A DNA stretch of 64,000 nucleotides from Actinobacillus equuli (GCF_900636745.1 NZ_LR134310.1:2304321-2368320); one strand, 5' to 3'. Numbered from the stretch's first letter, positions 9,001 to 18,798 are shown. A program made the numbers and translations. The notes: generated from the letters alone by a model not told the origin.

Positions 9001-12000
9001 ATGATATCTAAGAAAGCATGGCAGTTGATATTACTTGGGACTCTGTTTTCGCCTTTACTTTGGGCGGAAACGCAGCAACAGGCGGTTGAAGCGAGCGTAC
9101 GTAATCAAATTAGTGCGTTGCAAACCGGTACGATTGATTCGAATGTGAGTTCGGTAGATTCGCAAACGCTAAGTGCGACATTACAGTTTATTGAGCAGAC
9201 TAAAAAGCAAAAAAATGATTTGGCTGCTTTAGAAAAACAAATCCAAAAACTTCCCCAGGAATTGTTGGAAATTGAAACTCGCATTAAGGATTATAAAGAT
9301 GCTGTGGACTCATTAAAAAATAGTGAGTTCAGCGGTTTATCTTTAGATAAATTAAGCCAAAAACAGGCGGAAATTCAAGCACAACTACAAGCGGTTCAGG
9401 TCACTTTGAGTGATTTGGATAGTCGTATATCCAATGGGCGTAATCTTTTGCTGAATAATCAAAAGGCCACCGAAGAAAATGTAGTGAGAGTGCAGGAAAT
9501 CACGCGTTTAAAAAATACTCATCAAGCAAATAAGTCCATGATGGACAGATGGAATGCCGAACTTGATTATATTGATGCAAATAATAAATTTAATGCGTTA
9601 CTCACGACTAATGCAGAAAAACTAATTGAATTAGACGAAGAAAAAAGAAGTGAGGCTACAGCACAGCAGCAGCTTTTACAGAAGCAATTGGCTGTTTTGC
9701 AAGATGTGCTAAATGCTAAACGTTTAAAAGAGTCAGAACAAAAAGCGTTACAAGTTGAAAGTCAGCAGGTGACGAGTGGTATTCAAAATTTCTTAATTCA
9801 AGACGAATTAGAGCATAACCGAGAATTAAGCCAATTCTGGGTTAGACAGACACAAGCGTTAAATGCATTATCGCAAGATGATTTGCGCACAAAAAATGTG
9901 TTGGAAGGGTTGGCACAAGCGCAACGTAATATTGAAGAGCAGATTAGTGCATTACAAGGTACGTTAGTGCTTTCTAAGGTGATTAATCAGCAAATGCAAG
10001 CATTGCCGACTGCGAAATTGAATAATGACTTAGCTACCTCAATTGCGAACGTGCGCGTGCATATTTTTGAATATTCGCAGCAGCGAGATCAACTATATAA
10101 TCTTGATGAGTATGTACGAAATATTACGTTAGCGCTTGAAGAACCGCTGACTTATGAAGAAAACTTGGCGTTGACTAAACTACTGAAAGAACGCCAAAAA
10201 TTGCTTGATGATATTATTAAATCGTTAAATAGCCAGCTAAATGTTTCCATCAATATTGAAAATAACCAAAAACAAATTGATGCGATTAGCAGTACGCTGC
10301 AACGTAAATTGCAACAACAAAGTTTCTGGGTAAACAGTAATAATCCGATGGGACTGGATTGGATTAAGGCTTTTCCGAAATTGGCATTTTCTGAAATAGC
10401 GGAATTAACGAAGTACATGAGCTTCAGTAACGTCAGTAAGAATCTGTTACCTACGGCATTATTTACCGGTTTCTTTTTATTGATTTCACTTTTGCTGAAT
10501 TGGAAAAAGAAAGCGATAAAAGACCGCTTGTCTAAGATTGCGAGCCAAGTTAATACATTAAAAAATGATAGTCATTGGTACACACCGGAAGCAATGTTTT
10601 GGACATTGTTGCTTGCGCTACCAAGTACCTTAATGTTTTTTACTGCTTATAACCTTATCGCCTTTTTATTCTTTGATGATCCGATTTCCGCATGGCGTTG
10701 GGGCGTGCGTTTAACTTTATATTGGTGGTTCTTTGCAACGGCTTTATCGCTATTACGCCCGAATGGACTGGCTTATCGCCATTTCGGTATGCCGCAAGAA
10801 AGTAATCGTATTTTCCAACGCATCATCAAACAGTCTATTTGGATTATCGGCTTATTATTGATCTCTTCGATTCCGTCTCAAATTGAGATGATCGGCTATC
10901 CAAACGATGTGATTGGGCAGGTAATGTCTATTGTTGCTCTTGCACTATGTCTGTTTGTCGTGCGTCCATTATTGGATAGAGGGATTACCGAATACCAGAA
11001 TGCAAAAACCGAAGACGGTACAATTCGCAATGTGAGCTTATTTAAGCTATTGCGCTTGGTATTGATTGTTGTACCGATCTCATTAATTGTGTTGATTGTA
11101 TTCGGTTATTACTATACGGCGATTTATCTGATTACGCATTTACTGAATAGCTACTTTGTGATTCTGATTTGGGTATTCGGGCGTTATTTTGCTTATCGTG
11201 CGGTAACTATTTCGGCACGTCGCTTGGCTTATCGTCGTTTGCAGGAAAAACGTCAAAAGATCCGAGAACAAGCGGCGGAACCGTCGAATAAGGATGAAAT
11301 AAAAGAAGAAGAGTCGATAAAACTTTCGGTGGTTAACCAACAAATTTTCCGTATTACCGATCTCATTGGTTGGGTAGTGCTATTTGGTTTACTTTATGTG
11401 GTTTGGTCGGACTTAATCAGTATTGCTTATTATTTAGACGGTGTGATCTTATTTGAAAGTAATGACGGAGATAAAGTTGAGGCGATCACTTTATTAAACC
11501 TCATGCGTGCTTTCTTGTATGTTGTAGTGACTTATGCGTTGGTTAAAAATATTGCCGGTATTTTAGAGGTGATTCTATTCTCACGGATCAAATTATCTAA
11601 AGGTACACCACAAACAATTACTACCGTCTTTATCTATACGATTGTGGTCATCGGTGGGGTATCGGCATTCTCAGCGTTAGGTATTTCTTGGACGAAAATT
11701 CAATGGATTTTCACAGCGTTATCCGTGGGGCTTGGTTTCGGGGTACGAGAAATTTTCGGTAGTGTGGTATCGGGTTCGATTTTATTATTTGAACGTCCGA
11801 TTCGTGTCGGTGATAAAGTGACTGTGGGGCAGCATACGGGATTTATTACCAAGATCCGACTTCGTTCAACCACATTGCTGAATTCGGATAATATGGAAGT
11901 AGTATTGCCGAATCAGGCATTTGTGACCGATCGTTTTATTAACTGGACATTAAATAATACGATTACCCGTTTACAATTCTTTTTGAATGTACACTTAGAC

Positions 12001-12306
12001 GACAATCTGCAAAAAGCAAGGGAATTAATCTTGCAAGCAATTGCGGAAGCCCCTAAAGTAGTGGCTGAACCCAAACCGGCAATCAATATTCTACGTTTTC
12101 ACGATAATGCGTTAGAGCATGAAATCGAAGTGTTTGTCGGAGAATTAGGTGACCGCTCGGAAACCTTAACTTTCTTACATTATCGGATTACCGAATTATT
12201 AAAACAACATCACATGCGATTCGCTTTCAAACAGTTGGATGTCAATATGCATACGGCAATAGAAGAACAACAAGCGGTCAAATTTAGTGAAAATTTAGCA
12301 AAATAA
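9001..12306 (+). CDS. MscK/KefA-type mechanosensitive channel, divergent copy 2
   Basis: This 1101-residue tandem paralogue of the preceding gene has the same plan: signal peptide ending near LLWAE, a long periplasmic coiled coil, many membrane helices and a C-terminal MscS domain. It shares segments such as AQRNIEEQISALQGTLVLS and the RPNG...YRHFGMPQ region. Its pore helix, at about 900-940, reads ALSVGLGFGVREIFGSVVSG. The Gln and Asn of the usual xQEIFxNF pattern are replaced by Arg and Ser. The beta domain also differs (NMEVVLPNQAF instead of KKEVIVPNKAF). The gene is intact and ends 12 nt before aroC, so it is probably co-transcribed. Gating properties may differ from copy 1. Confidence 0.9.
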   Translation: MISKKAWQLILLGTLFSPLLWAETQQQAVEASVRNQISALQTGTIDSNVSSVDSQTLSATLQFIEQTKKQKNDLAALEKQIQKLPQELLEIETRIKDYKDAVDSLKNSEFSGLSLDKLSQKQAEIQAQLQAVQVTLSDLDSRISNGRNLLLNNQKATEENVVRVQEITRLKNTHQANKSMMDRWNAELDYIDANNKFNALLTTNAEKLIELDEEKRSEATAQQQLLQKQLAVLQDVLNAKRLKESEQKALQVESQQVTSGIQNFLIQDELEHNRELSQFWVRQTQALNALSQDDLRTKNVLEGLAQAQRNIEEQISALQGTLVLSKVINQQMQALPTAKLNNDLATSIANVRVHIFEYSQQRDQLYNLDEYVRNITLALEEPLTYEENLALTKLLKERQKLLDDIIKSLNSQLNVSINIENNQKQIDAISSTLQRKLQQQSFWVNSNNPMGLDWIKAFPKLAFSEIAELTKYMSFSNVSKNLLPTALFTGFFLLISLLLNWKKKAIKDRLSKIASQVNTLKNDSHWYTPEAMFWTLLLALPSTLMFFTAYNLIAFLFFDDPISAWRWGVRLTLYWWFFATALSLLRPNGLAYRHFGMPQESNRIFQRIIKQSIWIIGLLLISSIPSQIEMIGYPNDVIGQVMSIVALALCLFVVRPLLDRGITEYQNAKTEDGTIRNVSLFKLLRLVLIVVPISLIVLIVFGYYYTAIYLITHLLNSYFVILIWVFGRYFAYRAVTISARRLAYRRLQEKRQKIREQAAEPSNKDEIKEEESIKLSVVNQQIFRITDLIGWVVLFGLLYVVWSDLISIAYYLDGVILFESNDGDKVEAITLLNLMRAFLYVVVTYALVKNIAGILEVILFSRIKLSKGTPQTITTVFIYTIVVIGGVSAFSALGISWTKIQWIFTALSVGLGFGVREIFGSVVSGSILLFERPIRVGDKVTVGQHTGFITKIRLRSTTLLNSDNMEVVLPNQAFVTDRFINWTLNNTITRLQFFLNVHLDDNLQKARELILQAIAEAPKVVAEPKPAINILRFHDNALEHEIEVFVGELGDRSETLTFLHYRITELLKQHHMRFAFKQLDVNMHTAIEEQQAVKFSENLAK
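12270..12285 (+). repeat. Uptake signal sequence inside the mscK paralogue
   Basis: ACAAGCGGTCAAATTT is a full match to the Apl-type uptake signal. It lies in the last codons of the second channel gene, encoding QAVKFS. Confidence 0.9.
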
Positions 12307-12318
12307 GAAGGAAGCATT

Positions 12319-13401
12319 ATGGCAGGCAACAGCATTGGACAATTATTTAAAGTAACCACATTCGGCGAATCACACGGTATTGCATTAGGTTGTATCGTGG
12401 ATGGCGTTCCGCCCAATATGGAACTGTCGGAGGCAGATATTCAGCCTGATTTAGATCGTCGTAAACCGGGTACGTCACGCTATACCACACCTCGCAGAGA
12501 AGATGATGAAGTACAAATTCTATCCGGCGTATTTGAAGGCAAGACAACAGGCACCAGTATCGGTTTAATCATTAAAAATGGTGATCAACGCTCGAAAGAT
12601 TACGGTGATATTGCGGATAAATTCCGTCCAGGTCATGCGGATTATACCTATCAGCAAAAATACGGCATTCGTGATTATCGTGGCGGTGGACGTTCTTCAG
12701 CGCGTGAAACGGCAATGCGTGTTGCAGCCGGTGCGATTGCAAAAAAATATTTACGAGAGCAATTCGGCATTGAAGTGCGAGGTTATTTATCACAAATCGG
12801 TAACGTGAAAATCAATCCTGAAGCAGTGGCGGATGTCAGTAAAATCGACTGGCAACAAGTGGCAAGTAATCCGTTTTTCTGTCCGGATCCGGTTGCCGTG
12901 GAAGGCTTTGACGAGTTGATTCGTGAATTGAAAAAAGACGGCGATTCTATCGGTGCAAAATTGACTGTGGTTGCTGAGAATGTACCGGTCGGATTGGGTG
13001 AACCGGTATTTGACCGCTTAGATGCGGATCTGGCTCACGCACTCATGTCAATTAATGCAGTAAAAGCGGTTGAAATTGGTGACGGTTTTGCAGTTGTTGA
13101 GCAACGCGGTAGCGAGCATCGAGATGAAATGACACCGCAAGGTTTTGTCTCAAATCATGCCGGCGGCATTTTAGGCGGGATCAGCTCCGGTCAACCGATT
13201 ATTGCTCATATTGCATTAAAACCGACTTCCAGCATTATGGTGCCGGGACGTTCAGTGAATTTAAATAATGAACAAGTCGAACTGGTTACCAAAGGACGCC
13301 ATGATCCTTGCGTTGGTATTCGTGCAGTGCCGATTGCCGAGGCGATGACAGCGATTATTTTATTGGATCATTTACTTAGATTTAAGGCACAATGCCGTTA
13401 A
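12319..13401 (+). CDS. aroC: Chorismate synthase
   Basis: AroC makes chorismate from 5-enolpyruvylshikimate-3-phosphate, the last shikimate step, using reduced FMN. The 360 residues carry the family signatures FGESHG near the start, [36 protein letters not shown] and [18 protein letters not shown]. The ATG has AAGGAAG upstream. It is the last gene of the menE-mscK-mscK-aroC run. aroA, which makes its substrate, is 40 kb away in this window. Confidence 0.97.
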   Translation: MAGNSIGQLFKVTTFGESHGIALGCIVDGVPPNMELSEADIQPDLDRRKPGTSRYTTPRREDDEVQILSGVFEGKTTGTSIGLIIKNGDQRSKDYGDIADKFRPGHADYTYQQKYGIRDYRGGGRSSARETAMRVAAGAIAKKYLREQFGIEVRGYLSQIGNVKINPEAVADVSKIDWQQVASNPFFCPDPVAVEGFDELIRELKKDGDSIGAKLTVVAENVPVGLGEPVFDRLDADLAHALMSINAVKAVEIGDGFAVVEQRGSEHRDEMTPQGFVSNHAGGILGGISSGQPIIAHIALKPTSSIMVPGRSVNLNNEQVELVTKGRHDPCVGIRAVPIAEAMTAIILLDHLLRFKAQCR

Positions 13402-13417
13402 GTCGGTTATAATTAAA

Positions 13418-13463
13418 ACAAGCGGTCTGATTTGCAAGATTTTTTGCAAAAATGACCGCTTGT
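13418..13463. repeat. Inverted pair of uptake signals between aroC and mepA
   Basis: ACAAGCGGT (13418-13426) and ACCGCTTGT (13455-13463) face each other across an A/T-rich centre with TTTTTTGCAAAAA. It can fold as a hairpin and probably ends the aroC transcript. Confidence 0.9.
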
Positions 13464-13517
13464 ACTTTATTTGTTAAAAGACAATTTTTAGAAAAATACT
13501 CTTTGTAGAAAGCATTT

Positions 13518-14348
13518 ATGAAAAAATTTAAAACTGTTTTGTTATCGGGGCTCCTTAGTTTAGCTGCCTCAACTCAGGCGACTCTTTGGGAGCAAATTCG
13601 TACACCGGTTGCCGGACAGCCTCAAGCGATTGGTGGTTATAGCAATGGGTGTATTATCGGTGCGCAGCCGTTAGCATTAAAAGGCGAAGGCTATCAAGTC
13701 ATTCGCTCGGCACGTAACCGTTTTTACGGACATCCTGACCTACTATCATTTTTACAACGTTTAGCTAAAAATACGAAGAACGCAGGTTTACCTCCGATCT
13801 TAATCGGCGATATGGGAATGCCAGCGGGCGGACGTTTTTCTTCCGGTCATGCAAGTCATCAAACCGGCTTAGATGCGGATATTTGGTTTAGATTCGGTCC
13901 AATGGATGCAGAAACAGCGAAGAATCCGGCAGGTTTAGCGACATTAATGGTAAATCGTGATGCGCAAGTAGTTGATGAAAGAGTATGGACATCACAGCAT
14001 GCAACGATGGTGAAATTAGCGGCGCAAGATATTCGTGTGGATAGAATCTTTGTTAACCCGGCGATTAAAGTGAAATTATGTAATACCGCCGGTTCAGATA
14101 GAAGCTGGTTACGTAAAGTGCGTCCTTGGTACGGCCACGATTCGCATATGCACGTGCGGTTAAGTTGTCCGCAAAATGCGCCGAATTGTGAAAACCAAGC
14201 CCCGATTCTGGCAGGCGATGGTTGTGGCGCGGAGCTTTATTCATGGTTTGAACCTGCACCGACAGATACGGCCGCATCCAAATCGAAAGTGTTACCGACA
14301 CCTCCGGTTCAATGTCAGATGATTCTTTCATCGCAAGGACTTAATTAA
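13518..14348 (+). CDS. mepA: Penicillin-insensitive murein endopeptidase
   Basis: MepA is a periplasmic LAS-type zinc endopeptidase that cuts DD- and LD-crosslinks in peptidoglycan. The 276-residue precursor has a signal peptide, cleaved near STQA/TLWE (about residue 21). The zinc ligands lie in GHASHQTGLDAD (His111, His114, Asp119/121) and in GHDSHMHVRLSCP further on. Paired Cys in the C-terminal part (CPQNAPNCENQ, GDGCG) fit the disulfide-bonded family. aroC-mepA is the order seen in Haemophilus and E. coli. Confidence 0.95.
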   Translation: MKKFKTVLLSGLLSLAASTQATLWEQIRTPVAGQPQAIGGYSNGCIIGAQPLALKGEGYQVIRSARNRFYGHPDLLSFLQRLAKNTKNAGLPPILIGDMGMPAGGRFSSGHASHQTGLDADIWFRFGPMDAETAKNPAGLATLMVNRDAQVVDERVWTSQHATMVKLAAQDIRVDRIFVNPAIKVKLCNTAGSDRSWLRKVRPWYGHDSHMHVRLSCPQNAPNCENQAPILAGDGCGAELYSWFEPAPTDTAASKSKVLPTPPVQCQMILSSQGLN

Positions 14349-14350
14349 TA

Positions 14351-14386
14351 AAAAAACGCACCTTAAAATGCTAAGGTGCGTTTTTT
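14351..14386. terminator. Bidirectional terminator between mepA and the alkaline phosphatase gene
   Basis: ACGCACCTTA (14356-14365) pairs with TAAGGTGCGT (14372-14381), with A6 before and T6 after, so it can serve both converging genes. Confidence 0.92.
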
Positions 14387-14406
14387 CTAGCTATCGCTTT
14401 TAACGA

Positions 14407-15852
14407 TTATTCCGCTTTAATCGCAAATGCTTTGAGCATGGTACGGAAAATATCGGTGTTATCAACAAAGTATTGGCTTTCCGGCGCAGCTTTATAGTAA
14501 GTACCTAAACCGGCTTCCGGTTTTGCAATGTCAAGGAAGTGTTTTGCACCAAACCCTTTAGCGAATACCGGTACCAATTCTCTCGTGTGATTATCTGAAT
14601 ACCAACGTACGAGCGGTAGTGCACCAGCACCTTGGTTAATGATTTCAGAATAGAATTTATCATTTGAATCAGGACCTTGTAAGAATCCGTTACCATGGTC
14701 GGTGGTGACTATCAGTAATGTTTCGTCCCAAGAACTATTTTTTTCAACCCAATTTACCGCAGCTTCAACAGCAAAGTTAAAACTGATTTGTTCTTCGACT
14801 AAGCGAGGCAGATTATTAGCGTGTGCCGCCCAATCCACTGCACCACCTTCAACCATTAAGAAGAAGCCTTTATCATTTTTACTCACGACATTTAATGCAC
14901 CAAGAGTCATCGTGGCTAAGTCCGGCTGATTTTCAAGTAAATTCCCCGCTGTTACCCCGTCTCGATTAAATTGTAATGTGGCATTATTCGGTGCGGTACC
15001 GAGAATTTTTTGTTTGCCGTTAAAATCTAATTTACCTTCAGCAAGTGCAGCAAAATCGGCTTTACTGTCAATTAATTTGTAATCAGTTTTGCCTGCTACT
15101 AAATTTTCCCAAGTCTCCTTACCGCCGACAAAACGGAAGTCTTTTTCAGATTTAGGTTGAATAGCTTTACCATTTTGGTCGAAATAAGGATGACCAGCTC
15201 CCATAATGACGGATGCTCGTCCAGATTTAACCGCTTCTTGAGCGATCTCAGCGTAATTATTGCGGTTTACATTATGCGATAAGAATCCTGCCGGCGTCGC
15301 GTGACTCCATTGTACCGAGCTGATTACCCCGAGAGAACGACCAGATTCCACTACGTATTCACCAATATTTTTGATACGCGTATCGTTATTCGACCAGTTA
15401 ATCGCATTGTTATAGGTTTTTTGTCCGCTTGCGAGCGCAGTAGCTGCCGCAGCACTGTCGGTAAAATCGGTTTGAGCATATTCATATCCACTGAAATAGC
15501 TGGTGTAGTTAGTGAGATTGCCTTTGTGCTGATAAGCGGATTTATCTTTTTTCCAAAGACTTTTCGGATCGAATTTAACTGAGTTTTTAAGTGAATGGGT
15601 TGGTTTGGTGGAGGTGTTTAGCGGGTAAGTTGAAGCAAATAATTTCACATCAAATTTATCATAAACTTCTTTACCTAATGCACCGTGGCGGAAATAGCTT
15701 GCTGCTTTCCAAGTATTAATTCCGGCACCGTCACTGATCAATAAAATCACATTCTTTGCAGACTTAGGTGATACTTGTTCTGCCTGTGCAATAGCACTTT
15801 GATGAAAAGTACTTGCTGCAATAAAGACAAAAGCGATTTTTGATAGCTTCAT
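14407..15852 (-). CDS. phoA: Periplasmic alkaline phosphatase
   Basis: This 481-residue precursor has a signal peptide cleaved near AIAQA (residue 24) and the alkaline phosphatase fold (PF00245). Visible active-site elements are Asp41 in LLISDGAG, the nucleophile Ser133 in TDSAAAATALASGQKT, the metal-ligand segment VEGGAVDWAAH, the pair TTDHGNG, and a late His in HTRELVPVFAKG. It releases phosphate from phosphomonoesters in the periplasm. Two PhoB-type repeats lie upstream at 15905-15922, so it is probably induced by phosphate starvation. It resembles the wider family as much as E. coli PhoA, so the symbol is functional rather than strict orthology. Confidence 0.88.
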   Translation of the reverse strand: MKLSKIAFVFIAASTFHQSAIAQAEQVSPKSAKNVILLISDGAGINTWKAASYFRHGALGKEVYDKFDVKLFASTYPLNTSTKPTHSLKNSVKFDPKSLWKKDKSAYQHKGNLTNYTSYFSGYEYAQTDFTDSAAAATALASGQKTYNNAINWSNNDTRIKNIGEYVVESGRSLGVISSVQWSHATPAGFLSHNVNRNNYAEIAQEAVKSGRASVIMGAGHPYFDQNGKAIQPKSEKDFRFVGGKETWENLVAGKTDYKLIDSKADFAALAEGKLDFNGKQKILGTAPNNATLQFNRDGVTAGNLLENQPDLATMTLGALNVVSKNDKGFFLMVEGGAVDWAAHANNLPRLVEEQISFNFAVEAAVNWVEKNSSWDETLLIVTTDHGNGFLQGPDSNDKFYSEIINQGAGALPLVRWYSDNHTRELVPVFAKGFGAKHFLDIAKPEAGLGTYYKAAPESQYFVDNTDIFRTMLKAFAIKAE

Positions 15853-15888
15853 AAAAACTCCTTAAGGTTGCTATATAATTCGGCACGA

Positions 15889-15922
15889 AGTTTACTGGGG
15901 AAATATGACAGTTTGATGACAA
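15889..15922 (-). promoter_or_regulatory. Pho box and -10 of the alkaline phosphatase gene
   Basis: On the minus strand, TTGTCAT and CTGTCAT are direct repeats with an 11-bp period (15922-15905), matching the PhoB consensus CTGTCAT-N4-CTGTCAT. A TAAACT box (15894-15889) follows 10 nt later, the spacing found in E. coli pho promoters where the Pho box replaces the -35 element. Confidence 0.85.
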
Positions 15923-16010
15923 TTTAAGAGATGGGAAGTAAATACGGATCTTGTCCAACCTATTGCTTTTTAAAAAGAAAAATCAGACAATTTTGCCTAA
16001 TAAAAGCAGA

Positions 16011-17948
16011 ATGATGTTAGAGAAAAGAACTTTGAGAGTATTTTTAGCGGAAAAACCAAGTTTAGCAAGGGCAATCGCAGACGTCTTGCCTAAGCCGCAT
16101 ACCCGTGGAGACGGTTATATTCAATGTGGTGAACATGATGTGGTGACTTGGTGTATCGGCCATTTATTAGAACAGGCTGAGCCGGATGCTTACGATGAGC
16201 GTTTTAAAATGTGGCGTATGGAACATTTGCCGATTATTCCGCAACAATGGAAATTAGTGCCGAAAAAAGAAACATTGAAGCAGCTACAAGCGGTCGAAAA
16301 ATTGGTAAAAAAAGCAGATGTATTGGTAAACGCCGGCGACCCGGATAGAGAAGGGCAGCTGCTCGTTGATGAAGTGTTTAGCTACTTGAATGTTGCGCCA
16401 GAAAAACGTAATCAGATTCAACGTTGCTTGGTTAGCGATCTCAATCCGAGTGCGGTAAAAAAAGCGATTGATAAATTGCAAAATAATCGTGATTTTATAC
16501 CGCTTGCAACCTCAGCCTTGGCACGAGCAAGGGCTGATTGGTTATATGGCATTAATATGACGCGTGCTTATACCTTACAAGGACGTTGGGCGGGGTATCA
16601 AGGTGTATTGTCGGTTGGGCGTGTTCAAACCCCGGTGTTAGGTTTAATTGTGCGCCGAGATCTTGAAATAGAAAACTTTGTGCCGAAAGATTATTTTGAA
16701 GTATTAGCACATATTGTGGTACCGGAAACTCAAGAACGCTTTACCGCACAATGGCAACCGAGTAAAGCGTGCGAAGATTATCAAGATGAAGACGGTCGAG
16801 TGCTATCCAGAAGTTTGGCGGAAAACGTAGTTAAACGCATTACTAACCAAGCTGCATTAGTAACGGACTATCAAGATAAAATTGAAACGGAAACCGCACC
16901 GCTACCTTATTCATTATCGGTGTTACAAATTGATGCGGCACGTCGTTACGGTTTATCGGCTCAGGCAGTGTTGGATATTTGTCAGAAGCTATACGAAACG
17001 CATAAGTTAATTACTTATCCCCGTTCGGATAACCGTTATTTACCGAATGAGCATTATGCTGATCGTTTTAAAGTGATGGCGGCAATCGCTCATCACCTAG
17101 ATGAATATAAAGAAAAGCCTGAGGTGGTTAATCCGGAAATTCGTAATCGCTGTTGGAATGATAAAAAGGTGGAAGCGCACCATGCAATTATTCCAACTGC
17201 TCGCCAAGGCTCGGTACAACTAACTGAAAACGAAAAGCGTATTTATCAACTGATTGCTCGCCAATACTTAATGCAATTTTGTCCGGATGCGGAATATCGC
17301 AAAGGTAAAATCGTATTAGATATCGCCGGTGGCGTTTTTAATGCGCAAGCTCGAAACTTGATTGTTGCCGGTTGGAAAGCATTATTAGGCAAAGAAGATA
17401 GTGATGAAGTGTTAGAACCATTGTTACCGGTTGTGAAAAAAGGGCAGCAATTACACTGTGAAAAAGGTGAAATTGTCAGTAAGAAAACCCAGCCTCCTCG
17501 TCATTTTACAGATGCAAGTTTATTATCCGCAATGACCGGTATCGCGCGTTTTGTACAAGATAAACAGCTTAAAAAGGTATTGCGTGAAACGGACGGTTTA
17601 GGGACAGAAGCAACTCGTGCCGGTATTATAGAATTGCTATTCAAACGAGGATTTTTAGTTAAAAAAGGACGTAATATCCATAGCACGGAAGCCGGGCGAA
17701 TTTTAATTAGTGCATTGCCGGATGAAGCGACTCAGCCGGATATGACTGCACATTGGGAAATGCAATTGACCGATATCAGTAAAAAGCAAGCGAGTTATCA
17801 GCAATTTATGACTGCGTTAACAAGCAAACTACCGGAATTGCTGCGAACGGAAAGACAGAAATTGCAAAATTTAAGTCGAATTCAACCGCCTTCTTCTTAT
17901 CGCAAGCGGTCAAATTTTAAGAAAAATTCACAAGCTGCTGAAAAATAA
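16011..17948 (+). CDS. topB: DNA topoisomerase III
   Basis: TopB is a type IA topoisomerase that decatenates DNA using single-strand passage. The toprim start [21 protein letters not shown] and [14 protein letters not shown] are present, and the catalytic Tyr lies in [13 protein letters not shown] near residue 335. The ATG at 16011 (or 16014) gives 645 residues. A TTG at 16032 would align even better with E. coli TopB, which starts just before RLFIAEKPSL, and an upstream TTG at 15951 would add 20 unrelated residues. The exact start is undecided. A uptake signal match lies near the 3' end (17902). Confidence 0.93.
   Translation: MMLEKRTLRVFLAEKPSLARAIADVLPKPHTRGDGYIQCGEHDVVTWCIGHLLEQAEPDAYDERFKMWRMEHLPIIPQQWKLVPKKETLKQLQAVEKLVKKADVLVNAGDPDREGQLLVDEVFSYLNVAPEKRNQIQRCLVSDLNPSAVKKAIDKLQNNRDFIPLATSALARARADWLYGINMTRAYTLQGRWAGYQGVLSVGRVQTPVLGLIVRRDLEIENFVPKDYFEVLAHIVVPETQERFTAQWQPSKACEDYQDEDGRVLSRSLAENVVKRITNQAALVTDYQDKIETETAPLPYSLSVLQIDAARRYGLSAQAVLDICQKLYETHKLITYPRSDNRYLPNEHYADRFKVMAAIAHHLDEYKEKPEVVNPEIRNRCWNDKKVEAHHAIIPTARQGSVQLTENEKRIYQLIARQYLMQFCPDAEYRKGKIVLDIAGGVFNAQARNLIVAGWKALLGKEDSDEVLEPLLPVVKKGQQLHCEKGEIVSKKTQPPRHFTDASLLSAMTGIARFVQDKQLKKVLRETDGLGTEATRAGIIELLFKRGFLVKKGRNIHSTEAGRILISALPDEATQPDMTAHWEMQLTDISKKQASYQQFMTALTSKLPELLRTERQKLQNLSRIQPPSSYRKRSNFKKNSQAAEK
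17902..17917 (+). repeat. Uptake signal inside topB
   Basis: GCAAGCGGTCAAATTT differs from the Apl-type uptake signal at one position. It encodes part of the Lys/Arg-rich tail of TopB. Confidence 0.8.
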
Positions 17949-17979
17949 GGCAAATGTATAATAGAAATAAAAAAATCGC

Positions 17980-18008
17980 TTGCAAGAGACCAGCTAAATC
18001 TATATTAT
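17980..18008 (+). promoter_or_regulatory. Strong promoter of secG-tRNA-Leu
   Basis: TTGCAA (17980-17985) and TATTAT (18003-18008) are spaced exactly 17 nt, followed by GCACGCC. The GC-rich discriminator is typical of promoters under stringent or growth-rate control, which fits a secG-tRNA transcript. Confidence 0.7.
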
Positions 18009-18077
18009 GCACGCCATCGCAAGTTGATTTTAATTTTAAAATCTGAAATTTATCGCGGAAAAAAATAGAGAGTTTAA

Positions 18078-18407
18078 ATGTTAAACGTACTAACAATTAT
18101 TTATCTCGTTGTTGCAATTGCATTAATTGGATTTATTTTAATGCAGCAAGGTAAAGGTGCTGATGCCGGTGCTTCTTTTGGAGCGGGCGCTGCCGGAACT
18201 GTTTTCGGTTCAGCAGGTTCAGCAAATTTCTTATCAAGAACAACAGCGATTTTAGCAGTTATCTTTTTTGGCATTAGCTTACTTATTGGTAATTTAAATT
18301 CACACCAAGTAGCGCCAAAAAGTCAATTCGAAGATTTAAGCGGTGTTCAACAAAAAGTAGAGCAGCCTGCAAAAGTAGAAACCCAAAATAACGATATTCC
18401 TCAATAG
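18078..18407 (+). CDS. secG: Protein translocase subunit SecG
   Basis: SecG is the small non-essential subunit of the SecYEG channel and helps the SecA cycle. The 109-residue protein has two membrane helices (about 3-20 and 52-72) separated by the conserved cytoplasmic loop QQGKGADAGASFGAGAAGTVFGSAGSANFL, broken here only for description. The polar C-terminal tail is poorly conserved. A tRNA-Leu gene follows 19 nt downstream, the same secG-leuU arrangement as in E. coli. Confidence 0.95.
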   Translation: MLNVLTIIYLVVAIALIGFILMQQGKGADAGASFGAGAAGTVFGSAGSANFLSRTTAILAVIFFGISLLIGNLNSHQVAPKSQFEDLSGVQQKVEQPAKVETQNNDIPQ

Positions 18408-18426
18408 TTTTGGGAACAGAATTAAA

Positions 18427-18512
18427 GCTCTGGTGGTGGAATTGGTAGACACGCTATCTTGAGGGGGTAGTGTCCATAGGATGTGCGAGTTCGAGTCTCG
18501 CCCAGAGCACCA
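18427..18512 (+). tRNA. leuU: tRNA-Leu (anticodon GAG)
   Basis: The acceptor arms GCTCTGG and CCAGAGC pair perfectly and the gene encodes its own CCA end. The anticodon stem CTATC/GGTAG holds the loop TTGAGGG with anticodon GAG. A long variable arm marks class II tRNA-Leu, and GAGTTCGAGTCTC forms the T arm. It lies directly behind secG and is followed by a terminator at 18521. Confidence 0.97.
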
Positions 18513-18520
18513 AATATAAG

Positions 18521-18548
18521 AACCTAATCGAAAGATTAGGTTTTTTTT
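18521..18548 (+). terminator. Terminator of secG-tRNA-Leu
   Basis: AACCTAATC and GATTAGGTT pair around GAAA, followed by T8. Confidence 0.95.
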
Positions 18549-18557
18549 ATGTCTTAA

Positions 18558-18590
18558 AAAAAATAGCCTGCTTATTACAGGCTATTTTTG
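18558..18590 (-). terminator. Terminator of the small membrane protein gene
   Basis: AAATAGCCTG and CAGGCTATTT pair around CTTATTA, with A/T tracts on both sides, so it can work in both directions. It lies just after the stop of the minus-strand gene at 18613. Confidence 0.85.
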
Positions 18591-18612
18591 TATATAGGTA
18601 TATCGCAATTTT

Positions 18613-18798
18613 CTAAATCGGTTGATTATCTTCCACTTCCTCAACTAATTTCTCACCTTTGCGAGTAAGCGCAAATAAAATGCTCAATAAACCTAAAGTA
18701 AATGCAGCCCAGCCGAAAATAATGGAATTCCATCCTTCTGCCACATAGCTAATTGCCGCACAGCCAATCGTTAATAATGTTATTATAAATGTTCGCAT
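18613..18798 (-). CDS. Small two-helix membrane protein of unknown function
   Basis: I do not recognise this 61-residue protein. It begins MRTFIITLLTIGCAAISYVAEGW and has two likely membrane helices (about 3-18 and 26-44), then a charged tail, TRKGEKLVEEVEDNQPI. The start has GGAG at a good distance, and its own terminator follows. A strong promoter-like element at 18932-18959 points toward it, with a possible attenuator in between. The tail is acidic and cytoplasmic if both termini are inside. Confidence that it is real is good; function is unknown. Confidence 0.7.
   Translation of the reverse strand: MRTFIITLLTIGCAAISYVAEGWNSIIFGWAAFTLGLLSILFALTRKGEKLVEEVEDNQPI

Noticed and set aside
5639..12306. 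Assembly duplication explaining the two mscK genes
   Set aside because: The two copies differ throughout at protein level, so they are true paralogues and not an artefact.
15951..16010. Extended TopB start at a TTG
   Set aside because: The extra 20 residues have no counterpart in TopB of E. coli, and no ribosome site precedes the TTG.
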